Shown: one piece after another, positions 54,677 through 63,754 of the stretch | Layout of the letters: each line of letters opens with the position of its first letter | How positions within the stretch are numbered: the first letter of the stretch is position 1 | Origin: Micromonospora sp. FIMYZ51 | GTDB taxonomy: Bacteria > Actinomycetota > Actinomycetes > Mycobacteriales > Micromonosporaceae | Assembly (NCBI RefSeq): GCF_038246755.1 | Contig: NZ_CP134706.1 | Location: 6,513,501-6,577,500 of the forward strand | Direction: 5' to 3' | Length of the DNA stretch: 64,000 nt | Program-made: the position numbers and the translations under genes | Notes under the pieces: model-generated | The model's database searches: none | Seen by the model: only the letters and a program-made list of their open reading frames with translations | What the model was told of the DNA's origin: nothing

Positions 54677-55776
54677 CCGACACCGGACGCCACCGGACAA
54701 CCCCGCGGCTGACCCGCGCCGACCTGGATGCGCTGCCCAACTACGTACCCGGCCGCAGTCCCGCCGACCTGGCCCGCGAGCTGGGCCTGCCCGAGGCGAT
54801 CAAGCTGGCCAGCAACGAGGTCCCGTACGGCCCACTGCCCGGCGTGGTCGAGGCGGTCGCCGAGGCCGTCGCCGGGGTGCATCGCTACCCGGACATGGGC
54901 GTGGTGGCGCTCCGCCAGGCGCTGGCCGAGCGGTACGAGGTGGACCCGGACCGGATCGCCACCGGCTGCGGCTCGGTGGCGTTGGCCGAGCACCTGGTCC
55001 GGGCGACCTGCCTGCCCGGCGACGAGTTGCTCTACTCGTGGCGCTCGTTCGAGGCGTACCCGATCATCGCGGCGACCAGCGGCGCGACCAGCGTGCGGGT
55101 GCCCAACGACGCCGGGCACGGGCACGACCTGGCGGCGATGGCGGCGGCCGTGACCGACCGGACCCGGATGATCCTGGTCTGCAACCCCAACAACCCGACC
55201 GGCACCGCGGTACGCCGGGCCGAGCTGGACCGCTTCCTCGACGCGGTACCGGACGACGTGCTCGTGGTCATCGACGAGGCGTACCGGGAGTTCGTCACCG
55301 ACCCCGAGGTGCCCGACGGGCTCGGCTACGCCGACCGGCCCAACGTGGCGGTGCTGCGTACCCTCTCCAAGGCTTGGGGCCTGGCCGGCCTGCGGATCGG
55401 CTTCCTGGTCGCCCAGCCGGAGGTGGCCGCCGCGGTCCGCAAGGTCGTCACCCCCTTCTCCACCAGCCTGGCCGCGCAGGCGGGGGCGCTGGCCGCCCTC
55501 GACCAGGCCGACGAGGTGCGGCGGCGCTGCGACCTGGTGGTGGCCGAGCGGGACCGGATCACCGAGGCGCTGCGGAAGCTGGTGCCGGACGTGCCGACCA
55601 GCCAGGCCAACTTTGTCTGGCTGCCGCTCGGCGACCGGGCGGTGGAGTTCGGCAAGGCGTGCGAGTCGCGCGGGGTGATCGTCCGGCCGTTCGCTGGCGA
55701 CGGGGTCCGGGTCACCATCGGCACCCCGGCCGAGAACGACACCTTCCTCGCGGCAGCCGAGTCGGCCCTGGCCTGA
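54673..55776 (+). CDS. hisC: Histidinol-phosphate/aromatic aminotransferase (HisC/PatA-like)
   Basis: The 367-aa class I aminotransferase has LASNEVPYGPLPGVVEAVAE, the HRYPDMG substrate segment, PLP-site CNPNNPTGT, IDEAYREFV and the PLP Lys in TLSKAWGLAGLRIGF. Proteins of this length near hppD in actinomycetes are often the aromatic aminotransferase Pat, which would make 4-hydroxyphenylpyruvate from tyrosine; a histidine-pathway role is less likely because no his genes are near. ATG 54673 overlaps the RDD gene. Confidence 0.88.
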   Translation: MTDTGRHRTTPRLTRADLDALPNYVPGRSPADLARELGLPEAIKLASNEVPYGPLPGVVEAVAEAVAGVHRYPDMGVVALRQALAERYEVDPDRIATGCGSVALAEHLVRATCLPGDELLYSWRSFEAYPIIAATSGATSVRVPNDAGHGHDLAAMAAAVTDRTRMILVCNPNNPTGTAVRRAELDRFLDAVPDDVLVVIDEAYREFVTDPEVPDGLGYADRPNVAVLRTLSKAWGLAGLRIGFLVAQPEVAAAVRKVVTPFSTSLAAQAGALAALDQADEVRRRCDLVVAERDRITEALRKLVPDVPTSQANFVWLPLGDRAVEFGKACESRGVIVRPFAGDGVRVTIGTPAENDTFLAAAESALA

Positions 55777-55838
55777 CTGGGCGGTGACCCGTCCGTTCCG
55801 GCGGGCGGGCACCGGCCCACGTCCCGACCGGCGCGCGA

Positions 55839-57089
55839 TCAGGTCGCGGCGATGATCAGTGGCTCGGAGGTGAAGTAGTAGCGCTGCTCGTCCCCGTCGG
55901 GGTCGACGGGACGACGCAGCCGCTCCACGACCACGTACCCGTCGGCCGCGTACGCCAGGCCCGGGGTCCATCCCGTGCCGTCGGAGCCGACGTTGAGCAC
56001 GAACCGGGACAGCTGCCCGCCGGTCGACGGATCCACCGTGACCAGTTCGTTCTCCTCGGTCAGCAGGTGCACCCGCCCGGTCTGCACGGCGACCAGCCGG
56101 CCCAGCCCCACGGCGACCCGCCAGCGCTCGACGCCATCCGGGACCGCGCGGCCGACCAGCTCTCCGTCCGCCAAGGTCACCGCCATCCGGCCGACCAGTT
56201 CGGTACCGGTCGCGGCCAGTGCCGGCACCAGGACCGGGTCACCGGTGCCGAGCAGCCAACTTCGGGCGGTCGCGTCCCCCGGTCCGGCGGTCCGCAGCGC
56301 GGCACAGCCGGCACCGTCCGAGGTGCAGCCGAAGAGCGTGGCGGTGAGGTCGGCACCGGCGTCCGGCGGACGCCAGCGGCCGGTCACCTCACCGGTCGCC
56401 AGGTCGCGGAATTCCACCGTCGGCGGCCCGGCGCAGTCGTCGACGGTCAACAACTGGCCGCTGGTGCTGGGGCCGACCGGTTCCCGACAGCCCGCATCCA
56501 CCTCGGCCCGCCACAGCGGCGTGCCACCGGCCAGGTCGACCGCCGCGACCTGGCCCGCCCCGGAACTCACCAGCACGTCGCGGCCGTCGCCGCTGCGGCC
56601 CAGCGAGAATCCGCGCGGCTGCCAGACGGTGGTCGTACCGGTGCGCCGGCCCGACCGCTCCTGGTCCGGTTCCGGCCCGTCGGCCCGCCACGCGACCTGC
56701 CCGGTACGCGCATCGAGCGCCACCAGCCGCCCGTCCGACCATCGACTCACCACGGTCGTCCCGCTGGCCACCACCGCGTCAAGCGTCGCCGGCCAACGCC
56801 GATACGACCAGTACGGGGTGCGTCGGTGCCGTTCGTCGGCCGGCTGGTCGGCGTAGACCTGTCGCTGTGCGGCGTACACCCGCAGCCGACCGTCGACGAT
56901 CAGCGGCGTGACCGGCAGCCGGCCCACCACGCCGGCCTCGGGGGTGGGCAGCGTCGGGTAGGCGGCCCGGGCGGTGGTGACCACCTCGGCCGGGGCCAGC
57001 ACGCGGTACGCGATGATCGCGGTCGCCGCGGCGACGCCCACCGCCACCACCGCCGCCACGATCCGACGCCCGCCCGTCGCCAACCTCAT
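55839..57089 (-). CDS. Membrane-anchored PQQ-like beta-propeller protein, second copy
   Basis: The 416-aa protein has one N-terminal transmembrane helix (IVAAVVAVGVAAATAIIAY) and a propeller of repeated blades (GRLVALDARTGQVAWRADGP, VAAVDLAGGTPLWRAEVDAG, VEFRDLATGEVTGRWRPPDA, NELVTVDPSTGGQLSRF). The plan matches the protein at 47755-49203, although the sequences are diverged. ATG 57089 follows GGGGAGGTG. Function is unknown. Confidence 0.82.
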   Translation of the reverse strand: MRLATGGRRIVAAVVAVGVAAATAIIAYRVLAPAEVVTTARAAYPTLPTPEAGVVGRLPVTPLIVDGRLRVYAAQRQVYADQPADERHRRTPYWSYRRWPATLDAVVASGTTVVSRWSDGRLVALDARTGQVAWRADGPEPDQERSGRRTGTTTVWQPRGFSLGRSGDGRDVLVSSGAGQVAAVDLAGGTPLWRAEVDAGCREPVGPSTSGQLLTVDDCAGPPTVEFRDLATGEVTGRWRPPDAGADLTATLFGCTSDGAGCAALRTAGPGDATARSWLLGTGDPVLVPALAATGTELVGRMAVTLADGELVGRAVPDGVERWRVAVGLGRLVAVQTGRVHLLTEENELVTVDPSTGGQLSRFVLNVGSDGTGWTPGLAYAADGYVVVERLRRPVDPDGDEQRYYFTSEPLIIAAT

Positions 57090-57119
57090 GCCGCACCTCC
57101 CCGCCCGGCACCCTACCCA

Positions 57120-57248
57120 GCGGCCGACACCGGCCGGGGACGAGCCTGCGCCCCGGGCCGACACCGGCCCGGGGGGCGGGACTGCGCAGGCGGGCCGATC
57201 AGGCGGGCTGCTCAGGCGGTCCGGAGCGGGACTGCTCAGGCGGGCTGC
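57120..57248. repeat. Short GC-rich direct repeats
   Basis: GCCGACACCGGCC occurs twice (57123, 57158). GGGACTGC(G/T)CAGGCGGGC and GGCTGCTCAGGCGG alternate from about 57177 to 57248. They are non-coding, at the end of the SRPBCC gene. Confidence 0.75.
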
Positions 57249-57713
57249 TCAGGCGGCTCGGTGGCGATCGGCGGCGGCGGCCAGGGCGGCGATGTCCTGC
57301 CGCAACACCTTCTCGGCGGCACCTGCGGCCAGGCCGCCGAGCAGCAACGCGACCGCCCGACCGGCCGGCGCGGCGGGCCGGGCCTGCACCGTCACGGTCA
57401 CCGCCGCGTACCGGCGGCGACGGCGGCGTACGTCCCGCAGCGTCCAGGTGATCCGGTAGTCGACGCCGTCGCCGGGCGAGCCGAGCACCAGCCGCCTGGG
57501 TGGCTCGGCCGCCAACACGACGAACTCCTCGGCCAGCGGGCTGCCGTCCGGGCGGATTCGCGTCTCGCGCCAGGCGGTGCCCGGCCCGAACCGCCCGGGT
57601 GTCAGCACCTCGACCGGCACGTCGGGCGGGAAGCGCCGGGGCAGGTCGGTGAGCAGGCGCCACAGGTCGGCCGTGGGCGCCGGGACCAATCTGTTGACCG
57701 CAACCGTCGACAT
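57249..57713 (-). CDS. SRPBCC/START-like protein
   Basis: The 154-aa protein has a Bet-v1-like helix-grip fold start (NRLVPAPTADLWRLLTDLPR), central strands (FVVLAAEPPRRLVLGSPG, DYRITWTLRDVRRRRRRYAA) and a long C-terminal helix. Such proteins bind small hydrophobic molecules. GGGAGGTGGC before ATG 57713 fixes the start. Ligand and role are unknown. Confidence 0.85.
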   Translation of the reverse strand: MSTVAVNRLVPAPTADLWRLLTDLPRRFPPDVPVEVLTPGRFGPGTAWRETRIRPDGSPLAEEFVVLAAEPPRRLVLGSPGDGVDYRITWTLRDVRRRRRRYAAVTVTVQARPAAPAGRAVALLLGGLAAGAAEKVLRQDIAALAAAADRHRAA

Positions 57714-57801
57714 GCCACCTCCCGTGACGTCGACGGTACGCCCGGTCAATGCGGTCCGGGGTCCCCGGGACAGATATTCCACCCCCGGAGACCCCTGTCC
57801 C

Positions 57802-58011
57802 TCAGCGGGTGAAACGGCCCGTCCGGATCGCGTCGACGAACGCGCTCCAGCCGGGCGGGCTGACCGTCAGCACCGGGCCGCTCTGGTCCTTGGAGTCGCG
57901 GATGCCCACCACGCCGTGAGCTCGGGCCAGGTTGTCGGCCACCTCCACGCAGAGACCCTGGTCATTGGAGCGACTGCTGGTACGCCAGACCGCGCCCACG
58001 AAATCGTGCAT
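57802..58011 (-). CDS. DUF397 domain protein
   Basis: The 69-aa protein matches DUF397: VWRTSSRSNDQGLCVEVADN, VGIRDSKDQSGPVLTVSPPG, WSAFVDAIRTGRF. These small proteins usually follow an XRE regulator gene and may act as its partner or antitoxin. No such regulator is adjacent here, so this one is an orphan. GAGGGAGATG precedes its ATG. Confidence 0.93.
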   Translation of the reverse strand: MHDFVGAVWRTSSRSNDQGLCVEVADNLARAHGVVGIRDSKDQSGPVLTVSPPGWSAFVDAIRTGRFTR

Positions 58012-58184
58012 CGTGTCATCTCCCTCGGCTTCGACATGTCGCCAGACCGGGACCGGGCCGACCGAGACGGGGGGCGCGGTCGGCCCGGCGCGGCGTGGCG
58101 ACGGAATTCCGAGGCGATCAACGAGGTTGGTGACGGAGTGTCATCGCACAGCCGGTGCGATAGCGGCCACCTGTCGGAAAGGGG
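58012..58184. other. Intergenic spacer
   Basis: No gene is seen. A short dyad GCACAGCCGGTGC lies at about 58146-58158. It may be part of the fahA operon end. Confidence 0.35.
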
Positions 58185-59381
58185 TCAGCGGGCCGGCTGT
58201 ACCGTGCCCGTCACCTCGCCCAACGCGATGACGCTGCCGTCCGGCCCGGGGGCGGTGGCGGTGATCGTCACAGTGTCACCGTCGGCGAGGAAGGTGCGTT
58301 CCGCTCCGGCCACCGTGACCGGCTCGGCGCCACCCCAGGTGAGTTCCAGGAACGAGCCGACCTGGTCGCGCCGGGGGCCGGAAACCGTGCCGGAGGCGTA
58401 CAGGTCGCCGGTGCGCAGCGAGGCACCGTTGACGGTCAGGTGGGCCAGTTGCTGGGCCGGCGTCCAGTACATCCCGGCGAACGGGGGCTCGCTGACCGGC
58501 TCGCCGTTCCAGCTCACCGTCAGCCGCAGGTCCAGCCCGAGGTGGGGTTCGTCGCGCAGGTACTCGGCCACCGGCGGGTCCTGCTCGGGCGCGGGCACGA
58601 AGGCGTGCCGGAGCGCGTCCAGCGGGGTCACCCAGGCGGCCACCGAGGTGGCGAACGACTTGCCCAGGAAGGGCCCGAGGGGTTGGTACTCCCAGGCCTG
58701 AATGTCCCGGGCCGACCAGTCGTTCACCAGCACCACGCCGAAGACGTGGTCGGTGAAGTCGGCAGCGGCGACCCGACGGCCGAGCGGGCTCGGTACGCCG
58801 ACCACGAAGCCGACCTCGGCCTCGATGTCGAGCCGCGCCGAAGGACCGAAGGTCGGCCCCTCGCGGCCGGGTCGCTGCCCCTGCGGGCGGACCACCGGGG
58901 TGCCGGAGACCACCACCGTGCCGGCCCGGCCGTGGTAGCCGATCGGCAGGTGCTTCCAGTTGGGCAGCAGCGGCGGCTGGCCGGGCCGGAAGATCTGCCC
59001 CACGTTCGAGGCGTGCTGTTCCGAGGAGTAGAAGTCGACGTAGTCGGCGACCTCGAAGGGCAACTCCATCCGCACCTCGGTCAACGGCACCAGCAGCGGT
59101 TCCACCGCCGCCCGGTGGGCCGGGTCGGTGAGCAGCTCGGTGATCCGCTGTCGCACCGCCGTCCACTGCGGTCGTCCCAGTGCCAGGAACGCGTTGAGCG
59201 TCGGTCGGCCAAACGCTCCGCCCGCCAGCACCAGGTCGGCCGCCTCCGCACCGGCCAGGTCGAACACCAGATCCCCGATGCGTACGCCGATCCGTGGCTC
59301 GGCGGAGCCGGTGCGGAACACCCCGTACGGCAGGTGCTGCACGCCGTAACCCGAACCCTGCACACCCGTCACCCAGCTCAT
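58185..59381 (-). CDS. fahA: Fumarylacetoacetase
   Basis: The 398-aa enzyme hydrolyses fumarylacetoacetate to fumarate and acetoacetate, the last step of tyrosine breakdown. Family blocks are YVDFYSSEQHASNVGQIFRP, LPIGYHGRAGTVVVSGTPV, LDIEAEVGFVVG, VLVNDWSARDIQAWEYQPLG, FLGKSFATSVAAWVTPLDAL and GTVSGPRRDQVGSFLELTWG. ATG 59381 overlaps the stop of the preceding unknown gene by 4 nt. Confidence 0.95.
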   Translation of the reverse strand: MSWVTGVQGSGYGVQHLPYGVFRTGSAEPRIGVRIGDLVFDLAGAEAADLVLAGGAFGRPTLNAFLALGRPQWTAVRQRITELLTDPAHRAAVEPLLVPLTEVRMELPFEVADYVDFYSSEQHASNVGQIFRPGQPPLLPNWKHLPIGYHGRAGTVVVSGTPVVRPQGQRPGREGPTFGPSARLDIEAEVGFVVGVPSPLGRRVAAADFTDHVFGVVLVNDWSARDIQAWEYQPLGPFLGKSFATSVAAWVTPLDALRHAFVPAPEQDPPVAEYLRDEPHLGLDLRLTVSWNGEPVSEPPFAGMYWTPAQQLAHLTVNGASLRTGDLYASGTVSGPRRDQVGSFLELTWGGAEPVTVAGAERTFLADGDTVTITATAPGPDGSVIALGEVTGTVQPAR

Positions 59382-60268
59382 GCTCTGTCGCTCCCGTTCG
59401 TGAGGTGGTCGTCGTCGGAGTTCACCAGGCCCAGCCGGATCAGGTCGGCCAGGGGTTCCGCGATGCTGCACGAGCCGAAGCCCACCCAGAGCGGGCGTGC
59501 CGCGTGCCGACGACCATCGGTCCACTGGACCAACGGTCGTTCGTCGCGGACGGTGAGCAACTCGGCGATGGTGTCCACTCCGGCCCCCTCGGCGGCGGCC
59601 AACGTCGCGGCGAGCACGTTGCCGAAGCCGTGGTGGGTGAAGCCCGTCTCCGGGTCGACGTGCCGCACCGCGTGGTGCAGTCCGGCGGTCAGCTTGAACG
59701 GCACCTCCCGGTCCCGGCACGCCCTGATCACCGCGGCCAGCTCGGCCGGGCTGGGAAAGAGCTCGGCGGCCAGCCCACCGGTGCGGAACTTGGCGGCGAT
59801 CGGCAGCCCTCGGCTCCGCGCCTCGGCGAGGGCGTCCAGCGCGCCCGTCAGCCCGAAGGTGAGCGGGATCTCCGCATACACCGGCACGGTCTCCAGCCGC
59901 TGGGTGAGCTTGACCAGCTCGGTCAGGCCCGGCTGGGGGTCCTCGCCCCGCTTGGCCACCGGTGCCTCGATCTGCCGGACGCTCACCCCGAGTGGAGGCA
60001 GGAAGGAGAGCGCGAAGGGCAGCTGGTCGAGACCCGTGTCGCCGATCAGCCCGATGGCGAGGCCCTCAGCGGGGTCGATCAGGCCGTCCAGTTCGCCTGC
60101 GGTGACCGCCGTGGCGGGCAGCAGCAGTGGGCCGACGAGGTCGGCGTACCAGGCCGCCCGGTGTTGCCGGTGGGCGATCACGGCGGCGGGCACCGAGGCG
60201 CTGCCCGGCGGGAAGACGGCGGCGTCGTCGACCAGACCGGCGACGAGTGCGGGCAGCTGCGTTGACAC
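59378..60268 (-). CDS. Unknown protein coupled to fumarylacetoacetase
   Basis: I cannot name the family with certainty. The 296-aa soluble protein has barrel-like alternation and conserved-looking blocks GLVDDAAVFPPGSASV, GLPIAAKFRTGGLAAELFPS, VPFKLTAGLHHAVRH and HGFGNVLAATLAA. The Lys, Arg and paired His residues suggest an enzyme active site. It is the first gene of the fahA operon and is divergent from hmgA. The pathway lacks a visible maleylacetoacetate isomerase, so this is a candidate for that step or for an accessory one; this is inference only. GTG 60268 is the start. Confidence 0.8.
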   Translation of the reverse strand: MSTQLPALVAGLVDDAAVFPPGSASVPAAVIAHRQHRAAWYADLVGPLLLPATAVTAGELDGLIDPAEGLAIGLIGDTGLDQLPFALSFLPPLGVSVRQIEAPVAKRGEDPQPGLTELVKLTQRLETVPVYAEIPLTFGLTGALDALAEARSRGLPIAAKFRTGGLAAELFPSPAELAAVIRACRDREVPFKLTAGLHHAVRHVDPETGFTHHGFGNVLAATLAAAEGAGVDTIAELLTVRDERPLVQWTDGRRHAARPLWVGFGSCSIAEPLADLIRLGLVNSDDDHLTNGSDRA

Positions 60269-60284
60269 GAGACAAGAATGTACG

Positions 60285-60326
60285 GGACGCTGTGATAAGC
60301 GGACAACAGCGTCCGATAATCGGACG
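60285..60326. promoter_or_regulatory. Nested palindromes between the fahA operon and hmgA
   Basis: GGACGCTGT (60285-60293) pairs with ACAGCGTCC (60306-60314). Overlapping it, CGTCCGAT-A-ATCGGACG is a perfect 17-bp palindrome (60310-60326). GATAAGCGGAC and GATAATCGGAC also repeat directly 21 bp apart, two helical turns. A dimeric repressor acting on both divergent operons is likely. Confidence 0.7.
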
Positions 60327-60352
60327 CCACAGGCTCGGTGACCGGAGGCGAC

Positions 60353-61516
60353 ATGCCGTACTACCGCAGCGTCGGCGAGGTGCCACGCAAGCGCCACACC
60401 CAGTTCCGGCAGCCCGACGGCAGCCTCTACACCGAGGAGTTGATGGGCCAGGAGGGCTTCTCCTCCGACTCGTCGCTGCTGTACCACCGGTACGCCCCGA
60501 CGGCCATCGTCGCCGCCGAGGAGTTCACCCCGCCCGCCGTCACCCGGGTGCCCAACCTGCCGCTCAAGCCCCGACACCTGCGTACCCACAAGCTCGACGG
60601 CACCGGCGCCGACCCGATCCTCGGTCGGCGGTACCTGCTCGCCAACGACGACGTACGAATCGCGTACGTGCAGGCCGACCGGCCCTCCCCGCTGTTCCGG
60701 GACGCCACCGGCGACCAGTGTCTCTACGTCGAGGCCGGCACGCTGCGGGTCGAGTCGTCCTTCGGCGTGCTTGACGCGGTGGCCGGCGACTACGTGATCA
60801 TTCCCACCTCGACGGTGCACCGCCTGGTGCCCACCGGCGACTCGCCGACCCGACTGCTCGCCATCGAGGCTTCCGGGCACATCGGCCCGCCCAAGCGCTA
60901 CCTCTCGGTACGCGGCCAGTTCCTGGAGCACTCGCCGTACTGCGAGCGCGATGTCCGGGGACCGGACACCCCGCTGCTTGTCGACGGCACCGACGTCGAG
61001 GTGCTGGTCCGCCACCGACGAGGCTGGACCCGCCACGTCTACGCCAACCACCCGTTCGACGTGGTCGGCTGGGACGGCCACCTCTACCCCTGGGCCTTCT
61101 CCATCCACGACTTCGAGCCGATCACCGGCCGGATCCACCAGCCGCCACCGGTGCACCAGACGTTCCAGGGTCCGAACTTCGTGATCTGCTCGTTCGTGCC
61201 CCGCAAGGTCGACTACCACCCGGACGCCATCCCGGTGCCCTACCACCACCACAACGTCGACTCCGACGAGATGCTCTTCTACACCGGCGGCAACTACGAG
61301 GCCCGGCGAGGCTCCGGCATCGAGCAGGGTTCCATCTCGCTGCACCCGTCCGGTTTCACGCACGGCCCGCAGCCCGGCGCGGCGGAACGCTCCATCGGCG
61401 TGGACTTCTTCGACGAACTGGCGGTCATGGTCGACACCTTCCGCCCGCTCGACCTATGCGACGCCGCCCCCGACTGCGAGGACCCCGCCTACGCCTGGAC
61501 CTGGGCCCGCCGGTGA
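60353..61516 (+). CDS. hmgA: Homogentisate 1,2-dioxygenase
   Basis: The 387-aa enzyme opens the ring of homogentisate to maleylacetoacetate with Fe(II). It shows the cupin metal region PYHHHNVDSDEMLFYTGGN and SISLHPSGFTHGPQPGA, plus QTFQGPNFVICSFVPRKVDY and NHPFDVVGWDGHLYPWAFSI. The ATG at 60353 follows GGAGGCGAC. The gene is divergent from the fahA operon and ends exactly at a palindromic element. Confidence 0.94.
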   Translation: MPYYRSVGEVPRKRHTQFRQPDGSLYTEELMGQEGFSSDSSLLYHRYAPTAIVAAEEFTPPAVTRVPNLPLKPRHLRTHKLDGTGADPILGRRYLLANDDVRIAYVQADRPSPLFRDATGDQCLYVEAGTLRVESSFGVLDAVAGDYVIIPTSTVHRLVPTGDSPTRLLAIEASGHIGPPKRYLSVRGQFLEHSPYCERDVRGPDTPLLVDGTDVEVLVRHRRGWTRHVYANHPFDVVGWDGHLYPWAFSIHDFEPITGRIHQPPPVHQTFQGPNFVICSFVPRKVDYHPDAIPVPYHHHNVDSDEMLFYTGGNYEARRGSGIEQGSISLHPSGFTHGPQPGAAERSIGVDFFDELAVMVDTFRPLDLCDAAPDCEDPAYAWTWARR

Positions 61517-61719
61517 AAGGAAGGGCCCCCTATTAACGCCTGCGGTAGAGGAAGGGCCCCCTTTTAACACCGCGCCGAGCACACACACCGCCCGAGCGCG
61601 CACACCGCCCGAGCACACACACCGCCCGAGCACACACGCAGCCGAGGGCGCAGGCGGCCCGAGCGGGCACGCCAGGGCGGGCACGCCAGGCAGGCGCCCG
61701 GGGCGGACTCGGTCGGGGC
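61516..61719 (+). repeat. Dispersed palindromic element and short tandem repeats
   Basis: A complete element (61516-61568: AAAGGAAGGGCCCCC, TATTAAC, GCCTGCGGTAGA, GGAAGGGCCCCCTTTTAAC) begins at the last base of the hmgA stop. It is followed by degenerate CACACACCGCCCGAG units and CGGGCACGCCAGG tandems up to the TPR gene stop. No gene is present. Confidence 0.85.
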
Positions 61720-63246
61720 TCAGGCCACTGGACGGGAGATGATCGCGAGCTGAGCGGCGACGCCGACTCCGATTGCCAGGATCAGCGGCCACGGCGTGCC
61801 GAAGAGGGCGTAGAACAGGATCAGCGCGGGTGCCGCACAGGCGGCGTAGACGGCCAGGGCGAGCGTGCGGTCGGTACGCCGCAGCACCGGCAGGACCGTC
61901 CGGGTCAGGCCGGGCAGCCGCGACGCCTGCCGCCAGACCACGATCCCGCCGCCAAGGGCAGCCAGCAGGGCGATGAAGCGGGAGAACCCGGGTCCGGTGG
62001 CGGCCGTGCAGGCCACCAGGACCGCCGACACCACCGACCAGCCGGTACCCCAGACCACCAGCTGCCGCAGTGCGGCCGGTACGGCCCGATCCGTCACCGG
62101 CCCCATGCCGGGGTGCCCGGGCTCGAACGGCCCAGCACCGGTCCCACCGGCCCCATACGGCCCACCACCGGTCCCACCACCCGCCCCATACGGCCCACCA
62201 CCGGTCCCACCCGTGCCGTACGGCCCAGCGCCGGTCCCACCCGCTCCGTACGGCCCAGCGCCGGTCCCGCCGACGCCGTACGGACCGGCCGCACTTGAAG
62301 AATCCCGATCCGCGCTCCGCTCGGGTCCGGTCCGACCCTCGTCGACCGGGCGGTCTCCGGCCGGCCAGGCCGGCGGCTCCGAACCAGCACCCCCCGGCCC
62401 GGACACACCGTCCCGGGGCACACCCGACCCCGACCCGTCATCCCGGGACACACTCGGCCCGGGTACGCCGCCTTGCGAGGAGCCGGGCCATGGCGAATCC
62501 GGTCGGGGTTCGTCGAGCGGGCGTCTGTCGTCCTCCGGTCGGCTCGGGTCCTCCGGGCGACCCGGTTCGTTCCGCGTCGTGTCGCGACTGCTCGGGTCGG
62601 CCGACGGCATGCTCGTCACCGCCGCTTCCGCCAGTTGCTCCAGCGTCGCGCTCCACCGGCGTTGCTCCAGTCGCAGCACCCCGACGTCGTCGGTCGCCTC
62701 GGCCAGGCGCGGATCCAACCGCAGCGCCTCCCGGTAGGCCCGTTCAGCCAGGTCGAACATCCGCATGTTGGCCGCGACCAGACCGAGCACCAGGTGCGCC
62801 TGCGGCTCTTCGGGGGCCAACTCCACCCCGTGCCAGGCCGCGTTCAGCGCCGGCTGCCCGTTGCGCGAGCCGGCCAGGATCGCCGCCGCGCTGCGCTGGG
62901 CGTACGCGTCCTGCGGCCCCAACGCCAGAATCTCGTCGGCGGTGCGGGCGGCCTCGGCGTACCGTTCCAGGTCGCCCAGGGCCAGGCCACGGACGACGAG
63001 CGGGGGTACCCGGCCCGGCCCGGCGGCGACGGCGGACTCGGCTACGGCCAGCGCTTCGGCGGGCCGGCCGGCGGCCAGGTGTACCCGGGCCAGCATGATC
63101 AGCGTGTCGACGGCGGCCGGGTCGAGGGCGAGGGCGAAGCCGAGTTCGGTTGCCGCCTCGTCGTAGCGACCCAGCTCGGCGAGGAGCGTGGCGCGCTGGA
63201 GGTAGCCGTCGGCGGCGGACGGGTCAGCGGGAACGTCGGCGGGCAT
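61720..63246 (-). CDS. TPR protein with disordered repeat linker and C-terminal membrane helices
   Basis: The 508-aa protein has N-terminal tetratricopeptide repeats (about 10-205; YLQRATLLAELGRYDEAATE, YREALRLDPRLAEATDDVGV), a long Pro/Ser/Asp/Gly disordered part with five to six copies of a GPYGxGGTGA unit, and a C-terminal region with three to four membrane helices (VVWGTGWSVVSAVLVACTA, ALAVYAACAAPALILFYALF). It may assemble partners at the membrane. It lies 9 nt after ispF and is probably in the same operon. Role is unknown. Confidence 0.85.
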   Translation of the reverse strand: MPADVPADPSAADGYLQRATLLAELGRYDEAATELGFALALDPAAVDTLIMLARVHLAAGRPAEALAVAESAVAAGPGRVPPLVVRGLALGDLERYAEAARTADEILALGPQDAYAQRSAAAILAGSRNGQPALNAAWHGVELAPEEPQAHLVLGLVAANMRMFDLAERAYREALRLDPRLAEATDDVGVLRLEQRRWSATLEQLAEAAVTSMPSADPSSRDTTRNEPGRPEDPSRPEDDRRPLDEPRPDSPWPGSSQGGVPGPSVSRDDGSGSGVPRDGVSGPGGAGSEPPAWPAGDRPVDEGRTGPERSADRDSSSAAGPYGVGGTGAGPYGAGGTGAGPYGTGGTGGGPYGAGGGTGGGPYGAGGTGAGPFEPGHPGMGPVTDRAVPAALRQLVVWGTGWSVVSAVLVACTAATGPGFSRFIALLAALGGGIVVWRQASRLPGLTRTVLPVLRRTDRTLALAVYAACAAPALILFYALFGTPWPLILAIGVGVAAQLAIISRPVA

Positions 63247-63255
63247 CGCGCGAGC

Positions 63256-63738
63256 CTAGGCGCTCGGCTGCTCGTACACCAGCGCCACCGCGATCCCGGC
63301 GAGCCCCTCACCCCGACCGGTGAAGCCCAGGCCGTCGGTGGTGGCGGCGGATACGGTGACCGGCGCGCCGACCGCGGCGGAGAGCACCCGCTGGGCCTCC
63401 TCGCGTCGTGGGCCGATCTTGGGCCGTACGCCGACGACCTGCACCGACACGTTGCCGATGGCGAAACCGGCGGCGCGCACCCGGCGCGCGGACTCGGTCA
63501 GCAGCGCCTGACCGCTCGCCCCGGACCACTCGGGTTTGTCGACCCCGAAGTTGGCGCCGAGGTCACCGAGACCGGCGGCGGAGAGCAGCGCGTTGCAGGC
63601 GGCATGGGCGGCCACGTCGGCGTCGGAGTGCCCGGCCAGACCGTCCTGGCCCGGCCAGTGCAGCCCGGCCACCCAGCACGGCCGCCCGGTCTCGAAGGCG
63701 TGCACGTCGGTGCCGATGGCCACCCGAGGAACGATCAT
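63256..63738 (-). CDS. ispF: 2-C-methyl-D-erythritol 2,4-cyclodiphosphate synthase
   Basis: The 160-aa enzyme of the MEP isoprenoid pathway has the metal motif [17 protein letters not shown] (Asp, His), [17 protein letters not shown] (metal His), [13 protein letters not shown] and the C-terminal [17 protein letters not shown]. It cyclises CDP-ME 2-phosphate. ATG 63738 is the start. ispD ends 17 nt upstream, so the two form the usual ispDF unit. Confidence 0.96.
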   Translation of the reverse strand: MIVPRVAIGTDVHAFETGRPCWVAGLHWPGQDGLAGHSDADVAAHAACNALLSAAGLGDLGANFGVDKPEWSGASGQALLTESARRVRAAGFAIGNVSVQVVGVRPKIGPRREEAQRVLSAAVGAPVTVSAATTDGLGFTGRGEGLAGIAVALVYEQPSA

Positions 63739-63754
63739 GAACCGAGGGTACGCG

